A stretch of 64,000 nucleotides of DNA from positions 44,273,001 through 44,337,000 of the forward strand of contig OX419758.1 of the NCBI GenBank assembly GCA_948567375.1, written 5' to 3'. Shown here piece by piece: positions 33,923 to 45,067 of this stretch. The notes under the pieces were generated by a model. It saw only the letters and a program-made list of their open reading frames with translations. It did no database searches and was not told where the DNA came from. Position 1 is the stretch's first letter. Every line of letters starts with the position of its first letter. The DNA is from Lunularia cruciata (lineage: Eukaryota; Streptophyta; Marchantiopsida; Lunulariales; Lunulariaceae). The position numbers were made by a program, and so were the translations under genes.

Positions 33923-34147
33923 TACATCAAGGTGAATGCATTTCCACCTAGATAAAGAGCTGCCACTGAGAACCATTGGCATCCACAAAAGGGCTTGTCA
34001 ATATTTGTCAATATTTGTCCATATGGGCTTGTCAATATTTGTCCAATGGGCTTGTCAATATTTGTCCATATGCAAGCCCTTTTGTGGATGCCAATGGTTC
34101 TCAGTGGCAGCTCTTTATCTAGGTGGAAATGCATTCACCTTGATGTA
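33923..34147. mobile_element. Hairpin MITE with perfect 73-bp arms and TA duplication
   Basis: Arms 33925-33997 and 34073-34145 are perfect reverse complements (CATCAAGGTGAATGC ... and its mirror), flanked by TA on both sides. The 75-bp loop holds tandem copies of gggcttgtcaatatttgtcc. TA duplications are typical of Tc1/mariner-type transposons, so this looks like a small non-autonomous member; the terminal motif is not the Stowaway one. Confidence 0.82.
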
Positions 34148-36718
34148 TATCTTTGGGTCCAATAAATATGTGTGTGTACTTGAGTTCTTCAACTTTTACC
34201 ATTTTTTGGACTTCTTTGGGATTCTTCCTTGGGATCGCATTCATCTTTGTGCTTGTTCTCTTTATACATTTGTATGTACAAACAAAATACCAAAGAGAAC
34301 TCAACTAAGATATTGATTTTCATGAAAAAATAGTTATTCTACAATATCCTTATGAAAATAAGGGAAAAAACTTAAAGTTTACAAAATGTTGTGCATCATA
34401 GTACAAAATGAAAAACCTTTCTTTCTATCTACCATAATCAAGTTGCTACTTATTGATTAGAAAAACTTCTTAAATTTTTGACAATTATATCAATATGTAA
34501 TTTTCAAAACTAGTTCAATCCAAAAGATTTTACAATCATGATTTTATATAATACCTTACTAGTGAATGAAATTTGTATAGATTTAGTATCCAATCTAATT
34601 TAAATTAATCAAATTTCCAACAAGTGGCTTGGTATTTCATATTGTGGATCTTTTTCATTCATCATCACTCTCCTAGAACTTTATTTGGACAATTGATTGA
34701 GATCATTTATTTCTACTCAAACATTCTATTATAAGGTGTCCAACTTTGCAACAATAGAAATAACAACCATTTTATTTGAATAAATTGTTTTTTGCATTGC
34801 TAAGTAGTCTCCATTGAATTGAATGATATCAATTTCTATTAATACTGACTTATCTACTCTTGCTTGATGTGTTTGAAAGTTATGTGAAAATATATATCAA
34901 GACTAAGTTGTAATAACTAGAAAATCAAAACACTAGACTAATTGCATAGCTTTTTCCAAATGTTCTGGTTCCTTTATACATACTTCCAATTTTGTGCAAA
35001 ATTACAATTTTCTCACAAACTGATCAAGCTCTTTATCTTTATATATCTTTAGAATCTATATCATTATATTCTAAAATCAGACAATGTAAATTTACAAAAT
35101 TATTGTTATTTTGATTTTTAAAATAAATTTTATGAAAATTGTATAATATTTATTGCTTGGAATCTCTCAATTTTTGCATTCTTGAAATCTTTCCATATCA
35201 AGATTTATACAAAAATTTGTCATTTACCTTGCTCTATTTTGAATTGTAACCATAGCTTGCAATTCTGTCTAATTGATTCAAAGTTTAAAAAAAAACTTCT
35301 TTTAAAATCATTAAAAAATAATTTGTGACTTCAAAATAAAATTCACAATAAACTACAAAATTATTTTTTACTTGATAAAATTTGATTCTCAAATAATTTG
35401 GATTTCAAAAATGAAATTTGATCTTCTTTTCTCAAAACATTCTTCTTTCCATCTGTTTGTTAATCATCATGATTCTGTCTTCCACTCATAATTTATATTT
35501 TTATTATTGTATATTGATCATAACTTCATACACTCTTATGTTTACTGTTATGACTATTACTTTACCAAACTACTTGTACATACTTATTTTTGAATTAATA
35601 CATAAATGTAATATGTCCATTACTATATGCAACTCTTACAAAGATTAATTCTTGAAAATGATGCTTTGGTAATACATGGATACAAAATTCTAGTGATTTA
35701 GTGGAAACTAATTTGATTGTACATACATTTCATCCATTTCTTCTTGTCATGATATCAAGATAATAAATCAAATTAAAAACCTCATTGAAAGAAATTTTAA
35801 AACAAGGAATGGTCATAAATTTTGATATTTAGAATAAATTAAATACAAAACTCCAAAAGAATTTTCCAGATACTTTTTCTAGGATATATGAAAAGTCAAC
35901 CTTTTTTAAGTATAAGTTAAGCTAACTATTACTTAATATATAAATTACTCAACATTGTGAAAATTTAGAAATTTATCACAATAAAACTTCTTGATCATTT
36001 TCTATATATTTTTAAAATTCTTAAATATATGATAATTTTAGTTTATTTTTTAATTACTCTTAAATTCTAAAAAAATTGGTATTATTATATTTTATCACAT
36101 ATGATTCTGTGTCTTTTTTCAACTCTCTTTCTTTCTTATCACTTTTCTTATGATAGTAACATGAAATATGACCCTTGCCATAACAAAATAAACAAGTTTT
36201 GTTACTAAAGTTAGTTATTTTCCAAGGTATATTTGACTTTCTCCTTTATCTTTTCCATGACTTTGAAAAAGTACTCAAAACAATATCTAAGAGCTATTTT
36301 GTATCTTACTTCTTTTGTTTGAACTTTTTGTCTCTTGAATTTTATTTTATAACGACACGGTGTCATTCAAATTTGTAATATTGCGGTAAGAATCAGTTTG
36401 ATCCCATAAGGATACAAGTTGAATATGACCAAATATGAGGTAAAAGTATGAAATATGAGGTAAAAGTATGATAAGGTTGATGCTATATTGTTTCAGATTT
36501 AACCTAGTGGGCAAAGTCACCCTAGTGCTAGTATCACCCTATTTGTGTACTACAAAAATATAAAAAATTACTATCACTTTAATTGTAACTATAGTTCAAA
36601 GGACTATTGAAGATGATGGATTATTTGCAACAAAAGTCACTTCACCTTAGAACTTCATTATCTTCCAATTAACCCAACCAAATTCCAACCTACTATCATC
36701 ATGACAGTAGCTTGATCA
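34148..36718 (-). other. AT-rich DNA with possible copia-like Gag zinc-knuckle relics
   Basis: Very AT-rich. On the minus strand CLFCYGKGHISC near 36170 and CYFYCCKVGHLIIEC near 34760 resemble CCHC zinc knuckles of copia-type Gag, each in a Lys-rich, stop-filled context. This is weak evidence for one or two old Gag fragments. A 19-bp unit aatatgaggtaaaagtatg is duplicated in tandem at 36431-36469. Otherwise nothing is recognised. Confidence 0.3.
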
Positions 36719-36793
36719 AGCAATCACCATTATGAACATCAAGTCATACGACATTTTAGTTTATGTGTCAAATCACCATTATGAACATCAAGT
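36719..36793. repeat. Short direct repeats
   Basis: The phrase aatcaccattatgaacatcaagt occurs twice about 51 bp apart, at the border where AT-rich DNA changes to the more balanced segment that follows. Confidence 0.6.
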
Positions 36794-39700
36794 GTGTAGC
36801 TTGATCTCAGAGCACAACCTTCCTGCTTGCTAAGAAGATTGCAGAATGTGAAGACATCAAGCACCACGGAGGTTGACGGTTGAGCTTCTCCAAGAGCTTG
36901 ATGGTTTCCGTAAGCATATATCACTCCATTCTGTCCTGGCTACACGGTTTCAGTAAGGCAGCCAAACTTAATGTAAATTATGCAGGAAAGCGCGACGACT
37001 TCTCTTAGAAAGAAAAGAAGTGGAGGTAAGTGGACTCCCTACTCTGCTCCAAACGCTCCACGGTGTTGGCGGACAAGGTTAGAGAAGCTTTTGTCAGTCT
37101 TTGGGATTTAGACTGTTAGCTCTGGTGCAATCAATCACGGGATGGGATCAATCAATTCTAACTCTAAATAATTCAGATGTCAATTGCCTGTACTCTGGCA
37201 TGTACTCTTGCCGTTGAAGCTCTATCGCCACCACATTTTCTTCTCGGATCGAGTAGTGTCCTTTTACTTGAAACTTTTTGATCAAGTGAGGTGATATCTC
37301 ATCAAATTGGCGTTCGTCACAGAAGACATCTCCAGTCGCCTACGGAAACATACATCTCTATTTGCTGCTCACCCGAAGTTTGAATTGCCGACCTGCATAT
37401 ATTCTTGATCCACAAGAGATGGACTCAAGATGCTTGAGATACAGGGAATTTACGTGAAAGATAGCCTTAGATACGGCAAGTATACTACGTCCAGTTTCAG
37501 GAAATCTACACCAATGTTGAAACAAGAAATCAATGCAGTAAAATGGTCGTTCCTAACGTATCTTCTTGTCCACATCATTTTAGCTTTCCAGGAAAGCTTT
37601 TCCACATCAGTGTTTTAGCAACGGCCGCAGTGGAGGTGCATGGGATGGAATCAAAGACAATTCTCTTGTATTGTCTGCCACACTGACCATCTAAGGACAT
37701 ACCATCGTAGTTTGGTGATGCACGGTCATTTTTCTGGCCATTAATGGAGTGAGGAGAGGTAGTCTTACTATTTCATCCCTGACTGAGACTTACTGAATCA
37801 GCTTTTGATCCATGTGGAAACCCCGGGCGAAGGGACCCAGCAGAGATCGGAAACAACCATTTGGCAACATGATCATGATGTCGGCATTGCCACGACGTTG
37901 GAAACCTCATTAACAAACTTAACAGGCTCAGATAGTCCATCAGTTGCAGGACGCAACTTCTTTATGAACTCCAACGGTAAGGTGAGGTTGTCATTCTAGA
38001 TTCCTCTATAATTGATAGTGAGTTATACGCCTATCAGTACTTTCTACCTTTTGAGCCCAGGCGTGCCTCACGCTGACGATTTGTCTTAAAAGTTTGAGTT
38101 ACCATGATTTCACGAGGTGCAGTTCGGAGTTGCCGTAACACAGCGTGAACCGGCACACAAACAATATGAGGCGAGCCGTTTGACCTTATCCCGGATGCCA
38201 GGCGTTTGCTTCTGATTGTCCGGAGATAAATAACTTGTGACCCAAGCTGAGAAAGTTCCACCGCCAAGCACCTCGCACGCTCCTCAAACCCGGGAATTGG
38301 TAGTTAACGACACTGAAGACCAGTCAGAAGATATCACATTTCGACCAGTAGAATTCATGTCACAGCTGGTCTTCTGTATCTTCAATTATGGTATTCTCCC
38401 CACATCAACTTTTCTCAACAATTGAAAGCTCGGCATGATAAGCTTTAAGGAGACTTGACCATAGCAAAGGTCTTACCTCGTACTCTACAAAGATGCATTT
38501 ACTAATAGGTAATGTAATACATACAGTAACTCGTGTTCTTACTGGAATCGAGTGACCGAGTCTGATAAGATCTTATAGAGCAAGTTATCCGCTGATCCTC
38601 ACGGCGCTGAAAATCATCGCCACGATGATTGTTAGCATAGGCTCGAATGCAGCATGGTCTCTATGTCAAATCCTTGTACCGACCCCGTAAAGTAAAGTTC
38701 AGAACAGGAAAACCTCCTAGACAATTCTCTAATGCGGGGCAGAGAGTGCTATTCGTCCGTTCTAGCTTGCGGTATGGTGGTAAGCGATGGGCATTGAATA
38801 TCTGCAAGAGGGTGGAACAGTTACGGTTTTGGTACAACTTACAATATCCTTCGGAACAGAAAGGTGTATATGTAGGACATGGGCTGAATAAATTACTAAC
38901 CTTCTACAGTGGATTGAACTTTATGGACATGCAGAGATCCCGGTAGAACACTGCATCTTCGCAGATGCTTCATAAATCGAGAGCGATTAGTCTCTAGTGC
39001 AGATAGTGACCACCATAATAGAGGATTTCTGATGTGACGTTCAAACCTAGCTGTGGCGACCAATTCCAGAAGAACATGACATTTGTGGTCGTTGATCTCA
39101 ACGATAGCAAATCGTCGAGACTTTCCACAGAGGAGTTTGGCGATGAGATCAATCGGAGCTGTACATCAAGCTTATCACGTGCACCGATTAGTCCGGCAGA
39201 TAGCTATTACTCGTGTTGATGAAGTCTTCAATGCTTGTCAGCTTTATGGTGAACAACACTGGCTTTGACATCAGTACAGATAAACGCAAATAAGGAGGCT
39301 AGTACCGGATATAGGCTCACTCTTCCCAGTACTTGATCCAGGAAACAGCTCAATCTAATGCGACGTTTACTTGCAAGAACTCGATCAGACTAGTTGGAGA
39401 TTGTGTTCTGAGACCACGGTTGTTGGGATCATCACAGCAAGGTAAATCATCCTTGCATTCTCGCAATAAGCTGTGAATCTAGAATATGGCGGAAACGTGG
39501 CCATATCCGCAATAGCTCAGACACATGGTAGATAACTTCGACAACGCACCTCTAACAGCAGTCACATGTATCCTAAGCGTACTCACCAATCCAAAGCAAA
39601 ACAACAAGCACCTATAAGAGTTTGCAGAACAGCATTGGAACTCGCTGCGTTATCTACCATCCGCATTAGCATCCTTCGGAACATCCACAGATGGTTCACA

Positions 39701-40480
39701 CTGTGTTTTCTCAAGATACGTAAAGTGGCAGGTGAGAACGTACTTGTGAAACCTCATGCTTCTTCCGAGATATTCAAGTTACTAATCTGTAAACAGGATG
39801 AAGCAGCGTACTCTCATTGTTTTGTGAAGAAACAGTACCATAATTGAAGTTATAAACTAAACGATCTACAGAAGATTTGAGGGATCGAGTCTTGGAACCA
39901 ACTGCAGTAACAGTCCTAACTATGTAACCAGTATCGTTACTGATGTACACTACTACTTTTATGTAGACAGGCGAAGAATGAACGGTTAGCTTGCTTAGCA
40001 GTTCCATGATGTTTGAGTCAACATGTAGTTCTGTTAAAACTTGGTACCTATCGAGGATAATTCAGAGGGGTTTGGAGGGAAGTAGCAGATTTGTCGAGTT
40101 CCACACTTTAGAATCTCCCGTTCGGTCTGAGCACGGACATTTTGATTGTTGTTTGATTACTGTTTTGCTAGACAATAAGAGGGATGAAACCTTACTGGCA
40201 AGACCAGGAGACGAGCGAGTCTGCATTAAGATTCTCATCACTGTCAGGAATTTGATAACTTCGAGGTACGACTTCAAGAATCTTAGTCAGCAGGAAAGCA
40301 CGAGTCATTACGTCTTCGTGGATTTTTTTCGTCACTTGCGTGTACGCAAAATGGTTTGCTATGCTTTTATTTGGAGATTGACCATCTACTGTTTACTTAG
40401 TGTTTATTTAGGGAAGGTTATCTTTAAAGATGCCGGATACACTCTAAGTTTTTCGATCGGCCGATCATATAGATCTATAT
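36794..40480. other. Unassigned block, higher CG content, no known gene
   Basis: Base composition is more even and CG dinucleotides are commoner than in the neighbouring repeats. Several open frames of 60-160 codons exist on both strands (for example 38647-38946 and 39991-40482 on plus, 38034-38267 on minus), but none shows a domain I recognise and none is repeated elsewhere in the window. It could be a decayed single-copy gene or a foreign segment; I cannot decide. Confidence 0.3.
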
Positions 40481-40749
40481 GAAATGAAATATAATGCAAC
40501 AAAGACCCAAAAAAGTCAAAAGATGGAAAACTCGATACAAAATATATGAAAATGTGAGCCAAGGCAAAAGCCTAGTGCATTTGACCAATTTGTAACAAAT
40601 TGGTCCGATGTAAATTAATCTCTAACATATACTTTTTGAACGCTAAGCTTCAACTTGTAAGAGAATTGAAAAATCACCACAAATAATTTGATGTTTAACT
40701 CTTATCTGCATATAACAAGAACAATCAACCAACACATAGTGCTCATCTT

Positions 40750-41108
40750 TAACTTTACTCATACTATACAATTTGCAAAGTCACATGGAGTGCTCTGTAT
40801 GCTATCTAACTTCCTTGTTCTATTTCTAATGTATTAGAATTATTTCTATACTGAACAATAACATATTTAAGTGAAATAGAAATCCTAGCCAAGAGATAAT
40901 CTTGCTCACAATATACCAACATAGAGTTTACAAACTGTTTATAAAACATCATCTTGGTATCGGGTTGCTACTATAAGCAAAGTAAGAATTGCTCTTTGAT
41001 CATCTCTCTTAGTGCAATAAGCTCTAATCTCCAATGTGGTTCAGAAACATTTCACCTTGTGGCTATGTAATCAAATTTGTATACTAACCAATAAATAGAG
41101 TGACATAG
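40750..41108 (-). mobile_element. LINE fragment, 3' end (left part of a split copy)
   Basis: Matches 56500-56850 of the LINE at 56482-60568 (shared acaatttgcaaagtca). It breaks off at 41108 where the chromodomain element begins and resumes at 52148. The stretch 40486-40545 may contain an inverted piece of the LINE 5' end (caaagaccca against tgggtctt near 60525), less certain. Confidence 0.75.
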
Positions 41109-41827
41109 TGTAATACCAAGAGCTAGTAATATGATCTAGATGTGAAATTTGGTTTGGTAACATCTAGAATGATATTATACATGATGGTCAAAATAGATCA
41201 GATAGAAGTATCACCAAAAGAGTACTTCTACTAATAGAGCAGAAACTGAAATAGACTTGAGAACCTTAGAACCAATAGCTAGAGATATGATTTAAAGGTG
41301 AGAATTGGTTTGGTAACATTTGGAAGGATGTTACACATGATGGACTAAACAGATCAAAAAGAGGTATCACCAAAAGGGGACTTTTACTAATAGAGTAGGA
41401 ACCAAAATATGCTTGAAATCTTTGAAGGCAATTTTGGAGGCCTAAACAGATGAATTAGATCCCCCCCTCCACCAACAAAGGAAAGGCTGGCCTTCCTCCC
41501 CCTACTTTGTCTTGTCGAGAGCTTTCCAACGGTACCTTACATGATTTTGAGACTCCTACAGGAATATTCCCTAAAAGATTTCCTCTGGTCAAAGTTTGTT
41601 TGACCAACCAGATATGACCTAGACCAACATGTCACCCATCCAAGTAAGTAATCCAAGGGTGGAGCTTGCTGACAGGTCACCTATCTGTGTGCCTAATCCT
41701 ATGGTGGAGCTTCCTTGGAGGAGATTCTCTTTGTCTATATAATAAAGAGAAGGTGCTCCTTTGGGGCACTAAATGTTGAGTATGTAATTTGTGTTTCTCT
41801 CTCTTCTCTTGTCCTCAAATTATTGCA
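41109..41827 (+). repeat. 5' LTR of the chromovirus
   Basis: 719 bp, starts TGTAATACC and ends ATTGCA. It matches 51412-52147 in the same orientation and two solo LTRs in reverse. A TATATAATA box lies at 41736-41744, so transcription should start about 30 bp later. Confidence 0.9.
41736..41744 (+). promoter_or_regulatory. TATA box in the 5' LTR
   Basis: TATATAATA, conserved in the 3' LTR at 52067-52075 and in the reverse solo LTRs. Confidence 0.6.
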
Positions 41828-41828
41828 A

Positions 41829-41845
41829 TGCTATCAGAGCAAGTG
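41829..41845 (+). promoter_or_regulatory. Primer-binding site
   Basis: TGCTATCAGAGCAAGTG one base after the LTR; close to the initiator Met-tRNA complement TGGTATCAGAGC. Confidence 0.7.
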
Positions 41846-41967
41846 TCTTAGTCTAAGAGAGTGTATCACCCCTCTTGGAAGAGCAAGAACTACTGAAATT
41901 GAGTAATTTGAGGTGGAGAACACAAAGTAGTTGCTAGACTTAGGAAGGACTTTAGAGAGCTGACGAG

Positions 41968-42397
41968 ATGGATGCACCGGGAGGACATTTTCCTGCACCT
42001 AGATTTCCATTTCCAAATCCATTCCACATCAAGGTTATGTACATCTAGCGTGAGCAAATGAGGGTATCGCTACTTTATCACTTTGGCGTAAAATTCATGG
42101 ACAAGGTGATGAACTCACCAAACCCGGTGATTCTACCTGTGGTGATATATGACAAAGAGTAGGATTTGAAAATCTACATTCTATGATGATGATATGAATG
42201 TCAATGTCCCAAATCCTCTCCCTTTCAACACTCAAGTAGAAATTTGTTATGTAGTGAGACCGAAAGTGATGTTTAGAGATTTTGTGGTTAGAAATTTTGG
42301 CAAGGAGTATTATCAACAAATGATAGCTTCTAAGGTCCTAATGGTAGTTCCAATTGTTCGTGCACCTTCCAGAGTGATCATATTGACTCTGTATTGA
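41968..42397 (+). pseudogene. Extra ORF upstream of gag, function unknown
   Basis: Between primer site and gag. The ATG at 41968 opens MDAPGGHFPAPRFPFPNPF, continues past a stop (VSLLYHFGVKFMDKVM), and after a frameshift near 42190 reads VNVPNPLPFNTQVEICYV to a stop at 42395. About 140 codons in all. The Pro/Phe-rich start and the hydrophobic, charged remainder match no family I know. Chromoviruses usually begin with gag, so a separate upstream ORF is unusual. It could be an ancient gag N-terminus in another frame. Confidence 0.5.
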
Positions 42398-42430
42398 AGT
42401 AAACATTAGCAATTGAGTGTTGCAAGAACC

Positions 42431-43510
42431 ATGGATCCGCAATTGCAAGAGTTGGTGCAAGGAATGCAAGGGATGATGAATGAATTTTGAGAGATTAAGA
42501 TGACCATAGAGACATTACAAAGTCAAGTGCAGATCCTCAGGAACGATCAAGCCATGCAAGAAGAAAAGCCATCTCAAAACCAAGTACCTACAACTAAAAT
42601 ACTTGGAGAGGCACCTGTGCCTACAAACCCAATCAACAATGAAGCCACATTGCTACTCCGGATGAAAAAGACCTACAACATTGAGCCTTACAAGGGGCAG
42701 CGTATGATGGGAGTAGTGGAAAATTGGATCTCAAGAATGAATCAATATTTTTTATTGTTCTCAATAGAGATCACAGAGCATGCTGCAAGCGTGTTTGCAT
42801 GTGGAGACTTGACCGATAAAGCCCTCACATGGTATGATGCTTGGGAATGATCCATGTTGGAAGAGAGAAGAGAGGTCACGTGGACATCAATGCAAGAAGG
42901 ATTGTTGAAGAATTTCCAATTGATGGATTCTATGCAGATTGCTCAAACCTGACTATGAGAATTGAGACATCAGAATAGCGTACAAGAGTATGTGGACATA
43001 TTTTTGGATCTACAAGTTGCAGTAACCAACATGAGTCCAGTAGAAGCTCTCAACAACTTCAAACAAGGGTTAAAGGAGCAGATTTGCCAAGAAGTCATGG
43101 TGCAAATCCTCACATGGTATTTGAAGCCATTGCTTGTGCACAAAGAATAGCAAGAGCATTGGGTGGAGGTGAAGAAGTAGTTCCACCTCAACATTATTGA
43201 GCAGAAATGCCACACATGGGTGGACCTGTACCGATGCAATTGGGCAACCTTTGATTTCAAGATCGAGGAGCACAACCGCTTCAAGGGGAGCGTGGATGGG
43301 TAGTAGAACAAAGAGATGGAGTCCCACAAGGAGAATGAACTCAAGGAGAACAACGCCATTGTTACAATTGTGGCTGTATTGGGCACATATCTACCAACTG
43401 TCACTCTCGTTTCCCTAGAGGCCCTTAGCCTTCATACAGGCAATCTTTGAACAACATGGAGAGGCACATTGAAGAGGAGGAAGTGGAAAACACTTTGGAA
43501 AACAAAGATC
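42431..43510 (+). pseudogene. Gag of the chromovirus
   Basis: The ATG at 42431 starts MDPQLQELVQGMQGMM. A coiled-coil N-terminus is followed by a Retrotrans_gag-type part (ENWISRMNQYFLLF, AASVFACGDLTDKALTWYDAW) and, after frameshifts, a zinc knuckle CYNCGCIGHISTNC at 43359-43400 (CX2CX4HX4C). Stops occur at 42488, 42848 and later. It packages the element RNA. Confidence 0.85.
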
Positions 43511-43581
43511 GCCAGTAAATGTACCTTGTGGCCTTACTTGCTCAATAAGGAAGAAGGAAGCAAGGGAAGAAGAAGACTAAT

Positions 43582-45067
43582 GTGCAAAGATCCCGAAAGG
43601 CAACCTCACAATTGATTGTTGTGAATGGAGTCCTAGAAGGCAATCAAGTGAGAGTATTAATCAATTCGGGAGCAACAGAGAATTTCTTATCTTGCTTTGT
43701 TGCAATAAGATTGGGAATGGATCTAGAGAGAGATGGGAGTGAAGAAGTAGAGTTGCCTAACGGAGAAATAGAGAGGATTGAATCATTACCTAGATGGGTC
43801 ACATTCTCTATAGGAGAATATCAAGAAGCAATTAAGTGGCAAGTGATATAATTAGCTCGTTATGATGCAATCTTAGGCATGCCATGGATGGAGCATTACA
43901 ACCCTATGGTAGATTGGAGGAAGAAAGTAGTGAGAACCCACCAATGGTCAATCATTGGAGTTAAAGAAAAATCACCGAAGCAGGATCTGCCTCTATATGT
44001 CATAAGGATGGCAATTTTCTATAAGACCGATAGATATTTCATGGGTCTAATAAGAGAAGTCCAGAGTGCACAACTCAATGGACAAATTCTTGAGAAATTG
44101 AAGGCTGTGGTGGATGAGTTTCAAGATGTCTTTCCCGATGATCTACCCTTAGGATTTCCACCAAAAAGGAGAGTAGATCATAAAATTGGGACACTTCCGG
44201 GGAAGACACCTCCTTGTAAGGCCCCATATCGCCTATCACCTCATGAGTTGGAGGAGTGTAAGACTCAAATTGAGGAGATGCTGCAAAAGGGGTTCATCCA
44301 ACCTAGCATATCACCATATGGGGCTCTTGTCTTGTTTGTGAAGAAGAAGGATGGTACAATGCGCATGTGCATTGACTATTGAGGTCTCAATCAGCAAATA
44401 GTGAAGAACAAATACCCCTTACCTTGCATGGATGACCTGTTTGATCAACTCCATGGAGCGAGATACTTCACCAAATTGGACTTGCGGAGTGGTTGCAATC
44501 AAACCAAATTGCAGAGGAGTATGTGTACAAAACCTGCCTTTTGAACCAAGTATGGCTACTTTGAGTATCTTGTGATGCCTTTTGGCCTCACCAATGCACC
44601 TGCCACTTTCATGAGTCTAATAAATGACATATTTTGTTCATACTTGAATAAGTCTGTTATCGTCTTCTTGGATGATATCTTAGTATACAATAGCACAATG
44701 ATAGAACACAAACAACATCTACCAGAGGTCCTCTAGATTTTGAGCTAGAATCAATTGTACGCCAAAATCTCAAAGTGTGAGTTTGGCAAGTCTAAAGTAG
44801 ACTACTTGGGGCACAGAGTAAGTGCAGAAGACATTCAAGTATTGACGGATAAAATAGAGTCCATTCAAAAATGGAGTGCACCAGATTATCAGACTCAACT
44901 CAAGAGCTTCTTGGGGTTGACAGGATTCTATCATAGATTTTTCAAGGACTTCTCCAAGGTAGCATAGCCTTTAACGACACTACTTAGAAGGGGAAGAAGT
45001 GGACATAGAGAACCGCACAAGAGTTGGCCTTTCAAGAATTAAAAGCCGCCTTGCTACATGTACTAAT
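43582..45067 (+). pseudogene. Protease and reverse transcriptase of the chromovirus
   Basis: The protease active site reads VLINSGATENFL where Asp is expected before Ser-Gly, so the catalytic Asp became Asn. The segment DAILGMPWM is the second conserved part. RT follows: [52 protein letters not shown], the catalytic FLDDILVY and the thumb-like VDYLGHRVS ... FLGLTGFYHRFF. Stops occur at 43849, 44380, 44542, 44733 and 44748. The frame breaks off at 45067 where the coiled-coil element is inserted and resumes at 48808. Confidence 0.9.

Noticed and set aside
38640-38950. Possible copia RT phrase in the unassigned block
   Set aside because: A single weak resemblance (SLY...PRQF) without the YVDD or LDV motifs.
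39991-40482. 163-codon open frame on the plus strand
   Set aside because: No domain recognised; shorter frames occur equally on the other strand, so it is left as unassigned.
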